DNA of 64,000 nt, taken from contig OX578142.1 in the NCBI GenBank assembly GCA_951213105.1, positions 123,660,231 through 123,724,230 on the forward strand, in the 5' to 3' direction. This DNA comes from Amaurobius ferox (Eukaryota; Arthropoda; Arachnida; Araneae; Amaurobiidae). The notes under the pieces were generated by a model. The model was not told the origin of the DNA. It saw only the letters and a list, made by a program, of their open reading frames with translations, and searched no databases. The position numbers and the translations under genes were made by a program. Shown one piece after another: positions 12,416 to 23,970 of the stretch. Within the stretch, counting starts at the first letter, position 1. Every line of letters starts with the position of its first letter.

Positions 12416-13075
12416 GATGTGGGCAGCACATGACTTTTCCAATATAATGCTATGAATTCACTTCTTTACAATGAAAAAATGATATATAAGATCCATGGCA
12501 TAATATTTTTAATGCTGAATTCTACACTTAGTGCCTTTGTGAATTACAGCATGTAAAACTATTTCAAAGTACCTAATTAACTTATATTTCCAGCAACTTT
12601 AAATTGAAGATTAAACGAATGACGTAAAATTTAGAACGTTAACACGAACCGTTCTCAAGATATTGCAAGTTTTCAAATAAATAAATAAAACAAATTTCAT
12701 AAAGTTAAAAAGTATTAACTAACGTGAAATATGTTCACTTTTCATATAGAATAATATGCGATAAATTTGCTAACATCATTCGCGTGGATCTAGTTTGTTC
12801 CACACATGAGAGAATATACTTTCTATTTTGACGCCCTACAATTCTCCAAAAGTCTTTTATGTATATATAAGGAAAGACCTTTTCTCCGTCTGGCTGTAAC
12901 GCTTGATGATAACTTTGTCAAATTTGACTTCTAATTTTGCAAAATACCGCCAATTTGGCGAGTTTTTTATAATGGTGCCAAATTGAAAAAATATCGCCAA
13001 ACTTTAAACGCCAAATTTTATCGCCAAACTCTAATTCAAGGAAAATGATGCCAAATTAATGAATTAATTATTAAA
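12416..13075. repeat. CTTTCCTTATA/GGCGAC repeat family, copy 1
   Basis: Shares blocks with 49822-50775: GATGTGGGCAGCACATGACT (12418), the segment around AACCGTTCTC / GTGGATCTAGTTTGTTCCA (12600-12800, inverted relative to the other copy), TATAAGGAAAGACC (about 12866) and a block of GCCAATTTGGCGAG-type units (12945-13060). The rearranged order suggests a composite or inverted copy. Non-coding. Confidence 0.6.
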
Positions 13076-13532
13076 ACATTTTAATATATGGATTATATTT
13101 TAATATATGGCTATAATCTATTATCTTAATATATCGAACTATTATAATAAGCTAAATGAAACCATTATGACGAGTCATATAATGTGCAAATGAGGTAGTT
13201 ACGTTCATTTCAGGAGGTAACATCTTCAGGTGATTAATTTTAAAATGTCAATGGTATTTTTTAAATATTTTTTCAGCTTTCAAAAAATATATACATAAAA
13301 ATAGCTTTAAGAACACGAAATTTTGAATCGCTGCATTAGTGTTTCCATTTACCCATTTCTTCATTTTACAGAATTTTATACTTTTTCATTTTAATACGAA
13401 TTATATTGTGCTTTTTACTTTTAGCTTTTACAATTGCTTTACATTTCACACTTGCTATTCATGTTTATATTTATCTGTTTTATATTTGTATCTCATTTAT
13501 CTCATTTATATTGTGTATTTATCACCATTATA

Positions 13533-14366
13533 CAGGGTGTCTAAAAAGATTGAAACGCGCTTTAATGCTTTACCTGTTGGAGATAAGTGGGCAGTGTAAA
13601 TTGCAGAAATGTTGAGAGTAAGGTAGGAAGTAAGACTATGTTAATGAAATAGTCCTACCATTAATTTTCAAAAAGTTACACTTTTTAAATTTTTATACTA
13701 CCCCCTTAGACAAATTTGGTCAATCAGAATTTTTTTTATTTTTAATGCAACAAGATCATTAAAAAACCCTCCTATCTGAATCTTTAAAATTGAGCGAGTT
13801 ATATTTAATTGAAAATTGAACATTGTGAATGGGGACCATATATCAAATTAGAAATGTAAATTTGTGACATATCACAAAAAAGATAAAACTGGATGATAAT
13901 ACATAGGGAACATTTTTGCGAATTCCGCGTAGGCTTCCGATGCAATCGCGGATTCTTAAGTACTTTTCATATTGAGACATGCCAATAAAAATTTTTGACG
14001 CATATTAACGTATTTTTGATCTAAATAATTTCCATGGTCAATTTGTTTATGATTCCTATTTTTACTGATGACACAGTATTTCACATGGTACGGAAAAGTG
14101 GCGTAAGTCAGATTTTTTCCTTTATCATAATTCAGTTGATTTTAAAGATACAGATAAGCGGTTTTTTTAATGATTTTGTTGCACTAAAAATAAACATTTT
14201 CTGATAAAAATTTAAAAAGTGTAACTTTTGAAAATTAATGGGAGGACAATTTCATTAACGTAGTCTTATTTCCTACCTTACTTTCAACATTTTTGCAATT
14301 TACATTGCCCACTTATCTCCAATAGGTAAAGAATTAAAGAGCGTTTCAATCTTTTTGGGACACCCT
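13533..14366. mobile_element. Long-TIR MITE (~834 bp, ~250-bp arms)
   Basis: Left arm from CAGGGTGTCTAAAAAGATTG (13533) to about 13790 matches the complement of the right arm (about 14100-14366, ending TTTTTGGGACACCCTA). Shared arm blocks include TTGGAGATAAGTGGGCA, GTAAGGTAGGAA, TTACACTTTTTAAATTTTTA and ATCATTAAAAAACC. TA dinucleotides flank it. The centre (13800-14100) is AT-rich without a transposase, so this is a non-autonomous foldback-like element, probably of the Tc1/mariner superfamily given the TA site. Confidence 0.85.
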
Positions 14367-15284
14367 ATATAGACAACAAACAAATCAAGGCGGTTTATGT
14401 ATAATCACTTCATATAAAGAGTCTAATTGAAATTTGATGAAATAATTTCTCACTGATGAAATAATCTGCCTTTCAATATGCGATTAATACTCGTACACTC
14501 TTTAATATTTCAGATAATTTCATTTTTAAAACTAATGTACACCTTTTGGTTCCATCTTTTAATCGCGACATCGTTGGCATGATGTTCACAGAATTTCTTC
14601 CGCGTTGACATCACTTCAAAATTTTACCATCTTAAGTTTTAAGTTTTCAAGCTCGTTCAGAACAAGTCATTGGACTTAAGAAAATCAATATCGAGAAAAG
14701 TTTTCTACTACGGCACTTGGTAACCGTTAATTCATTATCAAGTGAAGTGGAAAATTAGTTTCACTACAAAATGGGAATTAAACATCAGGTTCTTCTGGCG
14801 ACGCTTGCTATAGCTTCACAAATGTAAGTAGAGGTGAAACATAGACTTTAGGGAGTGACAAATTTTCTTCGAAGCGGTCCAATACCCGCGTTTCAGACCT
14901 TCAAACTATCCAATGAAACACGCATATTTTTCAAATCACTTGATGGGATTCATGAGCCAAGAAGAGGTGTGACAGTTTTAATTGCACATTAAGTTGCAGT
15001 CGAATTTTACAAGTAAATGGTGTGGATAGTGGAATTCTATATTAAAGTATATATAATGAATACATCCATGGGAAAAAGAAATATTTTGGAAGCTTTCACA
15101 CATTGTTAATTTACTTAATTAATGTTTGTTAAAGTGAAAAATCATATTTATCAAATGAACTATATCCCTTCTGAATTAATCCAAAATAATCTAATAAAAT
15201 AGGTAAAATGAAACTACGTACTATATATTTGCGTCTTCTATGGTAAAACGTATTTGATATTCCGATAAAAAAAAATAAGGAATG
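14367..15284. other. No gene seen
   Basis: AT-rich. A short ATG-started string (14771-14825, MGIKHQVLLATLAIASQM followed by an in-frame GTAAGT) looks like a signal-peptide exon with a splice donor, but no downstream exon could be identified. Confidence 0.4.
14771..14824 (+). other. Possible first exon: signal peptide plus splice donor
   Basis: ATGGGAATTAAACATCAGG starts a hydrophobic leader (MGIKHQVLLATLAIASQM) that runs into GTAAGTAGAGG, a consensus donor. Short hydrophobic leaders followed by an intron are typical of secreted arthropod proteins. No continuation exon, TATA box or transcript evidence is visible in the window, so this may be chance. Confidence 0.25.
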
Positions 15285-15286
15285 TA

Positions 15287-16797
15287 CACTCCCCTCCAAA
15301 AAAATAAGCGATCACGAGCGAACGAATGAATTTTATTAGACGAAACTTGCTGTATACTTCGAGTACACTATGCAAATATAGACACATGGGCAAAATAGCA
15401 ATTAGCTCCGTGCCAAAAACGTAAATCAGCGTCTTGGTAGAAGCAGGCGTTTCTTTCTGTGCGTCCTTACTTCTACTACGGACGTTAGGGTGAAAATCCG
15501 AAATAACCATTTCATTCGATTTGTCTCAAAGAAGGCGTTTAGATGATAATCAGCGATGGTGAAACGTGGGTAGGTTAGGATTCTGCCAATCTATTGGAGA
15601 AGTTGCTAAAATTTTCAGAGTCCAGCATTCTTTGATTTCACGCTTATGGAACCACTTCCAAAACAGCGGTACATTAAACAGAATGCCAGGGTCGGGTCAT
15701 CCTCGAGTTAAAGCATCTTCCGATGACCGATGTTTATTGGTCAGATTTTCTAGTTATTGGTCAGACGCAATAGGCAAGAAACAGCCCCTTCTTTACTTTC
15801 TAGCCTCGTTGCAGCTACAGGTAGGCATGTAGGCACAACTGTGTACACAACTGTGTAGCTGCAGGCAGGCACAACTGTGAGAAGGAGATTGCACGCAAAT
15901 GGCTTTTATGCGCAGAGGCCAAACATTTGTATTCCGTTGTCTACGAGACACAGAGCAGCCCGTCTCCAATGGTGTCAGAAACACGTCAGTTGGACGATTG
16001 GATAAGTGTCCTATTCACCGAGAAGTCCAGTTGCGCTTTGCATCTGGACGATCGGCGGATTTTTGTGAGGAGAGAGGTTGGTTCAAGGTATAAAGCGATT
16101 AACATCGTCCAGCTCCGCTCATTCTCTGGTGATGGTATCCTTGTATGGGCTGGGATTTCTTTTGTAGGACGTACCGACCTCCATTTCTACCTCAACGGTA
16201 TTGTGAGGAGCCAAAGATATCGCAACAAAATCCTTGATCCCTATATTTGCCCTTTAGCGGGTGTAATAGGTTCTGAGTTTGTTCTTATGGACAACAATCC
16301 CGGCCACATAGAGCTCGTATCGTAATCGATTACCTGATAACAGAGGGAATCCAGCGAGTTGAGCGGCCAGCGTATTCCCCAGATCTAAACCCAACAGAGC
16401 ATGTATGGGATGCTCCTGGGAGAGCTGTAGCTTCCCGACAAACCCTTCCAAACATTACTCAAGAGCTCCAACGTGATCTCATACAAGAATGACGATTACT
16501 GCCTTCCGACCTTATTGCGCAGTTAATCGGTGGCATGAATAGTTGTTGCCAATTCTGCATTAGTGTGAGAGAAGGTCATATTCCTTTTTGACAGACATCT
16601 CATATGAAAAACTGTGAACTGCCCTTTTTTAATTTCTTTTATTTCTTTTTAATGTGTAAGTATGCATTCGAAACTCATTTTTTTATGTAAATAATAGACA
16701 GAATTCCATTCAATGTTAAATTAAAAGTTAGAATACATGGTTGCAGTCGCTTTTCATTTGTGCCGGATTTTCACTTTCGGACTTATTTTTTGGAGAG
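15287..16797 (+). mobile_element. Tc1-type transposon, third family
   Basis: Left end CACTCCCCTCCAAAAAAATA and right end TTATTTTTTGGAGAGTA form short inverted repeats bordered by TA (15285-15286 and 16798-16799). Length (about 1.5 kb) is near normal for Tc1. It contains a plus-strand transposase pseudogene over most of its length. Non-autonomous in its present state. Confidence 0.87.
15540..16595 (+). pseudogene. Tc1-type transposase pseudogene
   Basis: Blocks in order: SIGEVAKIFRVQHSLISRLW (helix-turn-helix, 15590-15650), NRMPGSGHPRVK (GRPR-like linker, about 15680), VLFTEKSSCALHLDDRRIFV near 16010-16065 (expected FTDES, so the first catalytic Asp is Glu), GDGILVWAGISFVGRTDLHF near 16130-16190, FVLMDNNPGH near 16280 (second Asp intact), then after a stop and frame change RPAYSPDLNPTEHVWD near 16365-16410 (third catalytic Glu intact) and DLIQE then a stop near 16490. 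Around 15805-15880 a GC-rich imperfect expansion of GGCACAACTGTG units disrupts the region before the DDE domain. Confidence 0.9.
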
Positions 16798-16799
16798 TA

Positions 16800-17084
16800 T
16801 CTATGTATATCGTTCTTGCAAACATTTGAAATCCAAAGTGTATGTGAGTTTAGAGTTTTTAACCACTATCCTGAAACATTATTGAGTTGATTTTGATAAT
16901 CAATCACGCCAGGAGTGGAGAACCTTCTTATGTTTGAAGCTACATTGAAGTGAACTCATACAAGCAATTGTATTACATATTCTGCAAAATGCAAATCTTT
17001 AATCGAATGTTAAATTAATATATACAACTTAAAGAGAAGGGAAGTTAACTGAGACGACCGTACTTGATATCTAGAAGACCGCAT
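16800..17084. other. AT-rich, no gene seen
   Basis: No recognised repeat or frame. Confidence 0.55.
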
Positions 17085-17409
17085 ATAGTGTTAAAATGCA
17101 GGTTCCTCTCCTCTGATTTAGGAAGTTGTCTACTCTATGAATTAAAAAAAGGTAGATTTTAAACAAATAAATTTTATACTCAATGGTATATTCTGGCATT
17201 TGAAAAATACTACAAGGAGACAGTTACCTTTTCCGATACTATCATTTTACGTAATAGAAAATGCCAGATAAATTTATCAGAGGCGTTTTACAATTTAAAA
17301 TTTATCGAGGGAAGTAAGCGCGCATCAGTGAATATTATGGATAAGGTAGTATATCAAATAGCATCATAACACATAGTATGCCGTACATTGCACAGTGTGG
17401 GCTACATCG

Positions 17410-17412
<3 letters not shown>
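17085..17412 (-). repeat. Dispersed ~325-bp repeat, copy 2
   Basis: Reverse complement of copy 1 at 7067-7390. Shared landmarks include AATGCAGG, CTGATTTAGGAAGTTG, GGAGACAGTTACC, AAATTTATCAGAGGCG and CATAACACATAGTATGCC. Its right end runs into (TA)n(TG)n exactly where copy 1 meets its (TA)n. Confidence 0.8.

Positions 17413-17467
<55 letters not shown>
17413..17467. repeat. (TA)n(TG)n microsatellite
   Basis: About 30 bp of TA followed by about 24 bp of TG. Confidence 0.93.
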
Positions 17468-17566
17468 ACTCAGCGTGGACACGGGGACAGCTTGGGCAGA
17501 GGCGAGTCTCAGACTCAGGGCGCTAAAATGCAACCGCTAACCACTGGGTTGTCCCACCCCTAAACG
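17468..17566 (-). mobile_element. tRNA-derived SINE fragment (probable)
   Basis: The complement reads GGGTGGGACAACCCAGTGG followed by TTAGCGGTTGCATTTTAGC and GAGTCTGAGACTCGCC. The first part is a tRNA A-box-like block and the last a degenerate B box. Similar in style to, but different from, the SINE family at 22 kb. No TSD was identified. Confidence 0.5.
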
Positions 17567-18160
17567 CTATAGCTTACACATTCTGCTCAAATCACAAATT
17601 ACTTCATATAGCCACTTTCTTACAGGTTCAAATTTAACCCATATACAATTGTTCTGAATACCAAATACTGAATTATCTTAAATTGATCCGTAAATTGTTC
17701 AATTGAGCCTATTGTGGGAGACTGTTGATAGGCTTATGAGGGCAAGTTTTATTTTTTTCATCATGCAACAATAATGAAGTTATCCTTAGAAATTCCTCAT
17801 TGAAAGGCATATTTCCTTAAACTTATGATTATTATGCATTTTTCTTTAAACTTTCCTTAAACTACATTCGTGGCTTTTGCTACACTCGTCTTTCTTCTTT
17901 AGCTGTGACATCCTACAGAGCAACTCAGGATAGGTCTATATACAATACATTTCTATACACCACTTTTCATACTCCAGAGATATCTCATATGCATCAAATA
18001 TTTTGCTAAAACTTCGATAATGGTACGATTTTGAAAAATGTACCATTTCGATTGGTTTCTCACGTGTATATCATTAAAAATATACCAGGGTTGTCTGATT
18101 TTATAAACATGTAAGGAAAGATCAGACACCACGAGGGAGAGAGCCCCTTATTGGGGATCA
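17567..18160. other. No gene seen
   Basis: AT-rich sequence without recognised elements. Confidence 0.55.
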
Positions 18161-18164
18161 TCAG

Positions 18165-18275
18165 TGTTACGTTCCACACCTTTGAAGAACACGAGAAACC
18201 CATTTTCTTAGGTCCCCCAAGAACCACCTATCTTCATGACTGTTAATGCAGTCTGACGCCTCCTCGTCTTGAACG
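18165..18275 (+). repeat. Dispersed repeat, copy 1 (ATCTTCATGACTG family)
   Basis: The segment with GAAACCCATTTTCTTAGG, GTCCCCCAAGA and CCACCTATCTTCATGACTG matches the complement of about 41255-41355. Non-coding and family unknown. Confidence 0.65.
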
Positions 18276-20280
18276 TACTCTTCCCTAAAAAGTATCCGGA
18301 CACTAGGTGTGCTTTTTCCTACTGTGGCGTATCATGCTGTTTTAGAGTACTATGCAGCATGTTAAAAAATATGTTGGGGTAAATATATTTGAGAAAACTA
18401 CAATTAATGTTGTACATTTAGCATCCCTTCTCCGATTTTAAGATATTAGAGCAAACTAAAGAGAAAGTTTTATAAACTAAATATACTGCCATGAATGCGG
18501 ATGAAATTTATATAATACTTAAGGAAAAATATACCATTATTCTATTTTATGCTTTTTAGATCATTTGACAATTTTTATACAGTTATACTTATTAAGAATA
18601 TTTTGCATGAAAGAAAGGTAAGAGAAAAGGGAAAATTATTAGGGTAAATGTCATCTTTCGCATACTGTTAAGCGAAGATGCTTCTTTATACCATGTCGAA
18701 AGAGCATTGTAACGCTTATGCATTGCCTGTCAGACAAGCAACAATATTATAAAATGCTCAATTTGTCACTTATGTTGGTAAAAAATATAGATTGGTAGAA
18801 TAGTAACAAATGACTTAATTTTTAACTACATTTTTGGAAATGTGTGGTTTGGCATAAAATATGCATTATTAACCACAACAAAATATATTAGAATAATTAT
18901 ACTAAGCAACTGTATATGTCAAAATCCAATTCATTAATCTTAAAAGTGCTATGCAAACATGATAAGTTTATGTAAAAATGTAAGTCAATCGCAAGCACAA
19001 AAATGTGCATTATACAACTTCACTATTTAAGAACTAATTCACGATTAGCAATATTCCAATCAGCAATTTATTCTTCAAAGATAATTCAACTGATTCAGAA
19101 ATTTGTTTGGATTTTCTTTTCTTTTTGAAATATAGTGTAAATATATTGTAAATGTAGGGTTCTGGGGAGAGTCCGCATGACAATAACTTTGTAGGGAAAA
19201 GTCCATGGGAGTACATGTTAGGTATATATATGGTAAAGTGACCATGCTAGATCAAAAGAAATTGCAGCTATCCTAGTGGATAGATTTGAAAGTTAGGAAA
19301 ATTAAATTGGCAGCAAAGTGAGATAGGCAAAACAAGCTAATTGCAACGGTGCAGACCATTATTAGTAAGGATCGACAATAAAATTGCTACAGAAGACATT
19401 TTTTGACACAATATAGTTATTCAGTAAATTTATATATTCCAATTTTTACAGTTCTTTAGGCCTTAATTATTCATTTCATCTTTTATATGTTGCATTTAGA
19501 GCAATACATAGATGCATAATAGTATTTCCAATATCCCTTTCTCATTCCATCATAATTTTTTTCCAAAGATCACCCAATACATGATTCAGCAGGCTATCTC
19601 GGGCATTAAATATTTTTATGTATGTTCCAGGCGAATGATGACAGCTAACTCTCCGAAACAAAACCAAAAATTGCAAGCTCTAATTCAGTATAATATCGAT
19701 TAGTGAATTCATTATATCTGAATGCAGTTGATATTATAAAATATTTTGTCTAATAAACAATCTGGTTGTTTTATAAAATATTTGAAAGCAATATGTTTCC
19801 TAATCAAAATGTCTAATATAACATTAAAATATGACTGCATAAGCTCAAAATTCAAGTTCACTTCTGGCCATCTATCCGTCTTTACAAGAAATTTTCTATA
19901 TTGTATGAAAATGTGGATGGAGGTAGATGAGTTTTCTGAAGTTTTTGAAGCAGAGTAAAATACTTGTAAAATGTTCTTTCTCTGTCTTTCTTAGGATCAT
20001 AACTGATGTCAGTTTCATATTGCACGTGCAGCCTATCACAGAAGTATTTGCATCCTATTAGTTAGGGGGATGAATATTTTAAACTTAAAATATTTAAATT
20101 CAATATGTGGTGATGAAAAATTCTTCCATCTAAGATTATTGCAAATAAAATGATGAATACATTATTCTCTAATTTTAATCTCATGAAATAAAATGGGGAA
20201 ACGAGAAAAACATATTGAGGTTACTATTAAAATGTCTTGCCAGACTATGTGTGCCAGATCTGTATTAATATAATAAAATT
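18276..20280. other. No gene recognised
   Basis: About 2 kb of AT-rich DNA. Small plus frames at 19512-19703 and 19746-19958 show no motif. No repeat ends were found. Confidence 0.55.
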
Positions 20281-20598
<318 letters not shown>

Positions 20599-21100
20599 AT
20601 CCAACATAGAATTTGCTTGACGAAAAACGAAAAAATTAGCCGCTAGTTTGCGCGTGGAGGCACACCTCTAATCTGGGGGTATGCTAATTAAGACTGGGCA
20701 TGGCACCGCATACCACAGAATACTATATTCAGAAGGCTCACTCCCATAGGATCCTATGGCAACATTTCTAACATGGGATGTCCCATAGACACTAGCGCTA
20801 GTCAGATGGACCAACTGAAGTGCGATGCGTCTGCCAGATTTGGCGCGTTATCGCTCGCTTGGCGATTTTTTTTAAAACGGGAGGGGAACAAAATGTTGAG
20901 GACTGTACTTTTATAATTTTTGAAACTATAGAAAGGATCAGGATTTAAAAATACATTAATCTGCAACATAAATATATTCATTAGTTTAAGAATATTTAAA
21001 TAAACATAGTTATATATTTAATTCAAATAATCATAAAATAGATTAAAAAATACACACATTGCATTGTCTCACTATCTTAAATAATAAAAGGCAATGTCTG
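20599..21100. other. Interior of composite element, no coding trace
   Basis: A moderately GC-rich part (20640-20880) precedes AT-rich sequence. It contains a short imperfect palindrome-like CCCATAGGATCCTATGGC near 20742. No transposase motif was read in any frame. Confidence 0.5.
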
Positions 21101-21127
21101 TGTGTGTGTGTGTCTGTCTGTCTGTCT
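21101..21127. repeat. (TG)n(CTGT)n simple repeat
   Basis: TGTGTGTG followed by four CTGT-type units. It is followed by TTTCGCGACCGCGCGTCGG and may be the start of a dispersed repeat; a similar (CTGT)n opening occurs at 46320. Confidence 0.8.
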
Positions 21128-21769
21128 TATACACTATACGTTTCGCGACCGCGCGTCGGAGAGCTACGAAATTTGGCAATCGGAGACCCGGGGGGGAGGG
21201 AAGGGGACACGTGAATACCGATTTTTAAAATTTTAATTATTTTTTTATTTATTTAATGTTTTATGCGATTTCGACCGTTTTTTGCCATTTTTGCCCTTTT
21301 TTCTCCACGATCCAGACATCGTAGAAAAAAACAAATGACACCATCGGAAAGAGCAGAGAATTTCGAGTAAAAATATATCAATTTCAAATCTGAATTTCGA
21401 TTTCTAATATTTTTTAAAGATTTTAAAACAAAAGTCACTTTTTGCTCAAGAAAACGATTTTTGGTTTTTAAATTCTCGCATCGTGAAAAGTACTCATAAT
21501 TTCGACTAATAATTTACATTTTCAGAAAGGTCAAACATCTGGCATTCTTACAAGTCCAATCTGGTCCAGAAATAATGAAAATTGCCTTCAGGATGGCAAT
21601 TTTAAAGACGCCATGATTTTAAATTTGTCGGCTACCGGCTCAGTTCCCCAACGGCATTTTCCCCCCATCCGCATTAGTTTCTTCCCCGTCTCCATGGAGA
21701 CCGCGCTTTCGGTTTTAACTGAATTACGAGCATAAGTGTTGTATACATCGGGCGAAATTATTATATTTA

Positions 21770-21995
21770 TATGATATTTTAAATGGATATTTTTAAATGG
21801 ATATTTTAAATAATTTAAATGATTGAATTATGGTGGTTTGAATTGTGGTGATGTATTTGAAATTATTATATTTATGGATTGGTGGAACGATATGGTTGAT
21901 TTTTTTATTTTAAATGGATATTTTAATTTATGGATATTTTAATTTATAGATATTTTAAATGGATATTTTAATTTTATGGCTATTTTAAATGATGG
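21770..21995. repeat. ATGGATATTTTAAAT minisatellite
   Basis: Imperfect 16-18 bp units (ATGGATATTTTAATTT and variants) in two clusters, 21770-21812 and 21905-21990. Confidence 0.8.
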
Positions 21996-22054
21996 AACGA
22001 TGGAACGAGGATGGTGGAATTAAGAGCCTAGCATATGGTCGTTATAAATTTAAA

Positions 22055-23000
22055 TTAGCGCGCGGGAAGTTAGCGCGCGAGAATTGCACTCGGTAGGCCT
22101 GGGTTCGATTCCCGCCACTGATGCGGAGTACGATCACCTTAAACATATGGGTCGATAATTCCTTCCGAGAGGTTGGTGGCAGGGAAAGGAGGGTACGGTC
22201 TCTGTGGATGCCTCCCCCACTGGGTCCTGGTCCAAATTGGGTGAATAAAAAGAAAGTTATGGAGATTGTCGCGGAGGGCGCGGTAGTCCAGTGGTTAGCG
22301 TGCGGGAATTTCACTCGGTAGGCCCGGGTTCGATTCCCTCCACTGACAAAACTGCTGCCGTGTTCACGCGGAGTACGATCACGTTAAACATGTGGGTCCG
22401 TAAGTCCTTCCGAGAGGTTGGTGGTAGAGGAAGGAGGGTACGCACCCTGTGGATGACTTTCCCACTGGGTTCCGGTCTAAATTGGGTGAATAAAAAGAAG
22501 GTTATGGAGATTGTCGCGGAGGGCGCGGTAGCCCAGTGGTAGGCGCGCGGGAATTGCACTCGGTAGGCTAGGGTTCGATTGCCGCCACTGCCAAAACTGC
22601 TGCCATTTTCACGCGGAGTACGATCACGTTAAACATGTGGATCCGTAAGTCCTTCCGAGAGGTTGTTGGTAGAGGAAGGAGGGTACGGACCCTGTGGATG
22701 CCTCCCCTACTGGGTTCCGGTCTAAATTGGGTGAATAAAAAGAAGGTTATGGAGATTGTCGCGGAGGGCGCGGTAGCCCAGTGGTTAGCGCGCGGGATTT
22801 GCACTAGGTAGGTCCGGGTTCGATTCCCGCCACTGCCAAAACTGCCGCCGTGTTCAGGCGGAGTACGATCACGTTAAACATGCGGGACCGTAAGTCCTTC
22901 CGAGAGGTTGGTGGTAGGGGAAGGAGGGTACGGTCCCTGTGGATGCCTCCCCCACTGAGTTCCTGTCTAAATTGGATGGCACTTCCTGGTAGGTCGTTCC
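22055..23000 (+). repeat. Four-unit tandem array of tRNA-type SINEs (245-bp period)
   Basis: Units begin near 22055 (partial head), 22276, 22521 and 22766. The last three starts are exactly 245 bp apart. Each full unit has a Pol III-type head: A-box-like GGTAGCCCAGTGGTTAGCG and a perfect B box GGGTTCGATTCCC (the third reads GGGTTCGATTGCC, the second GGGTTCGATTCCCTC). The body follows, with CACGCGGAGTACGATCACG, CCTTCCGAGAGGTTG and CACTGGGTTCCGGTCTAAAT. Units 1-3 end in the same linker, GTGAATAAAAAGAAGGTTAT, whereas unit 4 continues into the normal SINE tail GGCACTTCCTGGTAGGTCG. The shared linker shows that the array arose by tandem duplication, not by four insertions. Confidence 0.92.
22276..22350 (+). 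promoter_or_regulatory. tRNA-like Pol III internal promoter (unit 2)
   Basis: A-box-like TAGTCCAGTGGTTAGCGTG near 22284 and B box GGGTTCGATTCCC at 22326-22338, with normal tRNA-like spacing. Equivalent boxes recur 245 and 490 bp downstream. Confidence 0.75.
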
Positions 23001-23968
23001 TTCTGGTAGGTCGCGCCAGCGAGTGTGCCACGGTTAGAATTTGCCACGGTCAGAATTTTCAAGGGTAGCGAACAGGCTGGTCGCCAAAGGCGGCTAGTAA
23101 AACATAATGCACAAAAAATTACAAGCTAACATACTCAAAAGACTGAAATATTATATAATACTTTCAGTCTAAAAAGTATACTAGCGTGTTGATCGTTCTT
23201 AATTTATTCTGGGATACTGATAATAGACTTTTTTTTTTTTAATATAAAAATATTCATATAGTAAATATCAAATTTACATAAATGCACTATCGAAGTTGTG
23301 GAACTCAATCATTAATTACCCGAGGGGGGGGGAATTTTTCACCATAAGGCACTTAATAAAAATTTTACATAAATATATACACATACTATATCACATTCAA
23401 CTAAGAAAAAGCTATCCAAATATCAATTATTTCACATTTTATAAAAATACGGAAAATATTTAACTAATTATACCACTACCTCTTAAAATTTAGTCTAATC
23501 CGGCAGTAATAACAACACAGCACTAATTTCGTATGATGAACACATGTATACTTATATGAACACGTGTATACTTATGAACACGTGTATACTTATAATGAAC
23601 ACGTATGTAGGATGGTGATAACTAAAATTATTTCAATTTTAATAAACATAAATTACATACCCTGTAACGCAACCAGTTTTCTTTTATCAATCCATTTCTA
23701 TAAAATGATCTAAACACTTAACAAATAATCCTTTTTCACGTTACGGTTACTCAAACCACACTAGTCTGTTGTTCTAAGTTTTCGCCGAGCGAAATAGGGT
23801 TATAACATTGAAAATCGGCTTGGACCCAAACCAGATCATCGCCAAGGGCTCGAATCAAACCAGACCATCGCCAAGAGCGCGCCAACCCAATGTTTGGTCT
23901 ATCTCTAATGGCCGCCGCGAAAACGAAACTATCCAGAGTGACAGGTCTGTATAGTAGTCTGTGCCGCA
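23001..23968. other. Interior of composite element, no gene
   Basis: AT-rich with a triplicated ATGAACACGTGTATACTTAT-type unit (about 23537-23605, 22-25 bp each) and a G8 run near 23325. A GC-richer segment (23750-23968) holds only short frames without motifs. Confidence 0.55.
23537..23606. repeat. ACACGTGTATACTTATGA minisatellite
   Basis: Three to four imperfect copies of GAACACGTGTATACTTAT. Confidence 0.8.
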
Positions 23969-23970
23969 TA

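Noticed and set aside
22042..23068. Set of similar frames on both strands
   Set aside because: They arise from the tandem SINE array, not from a gene family.
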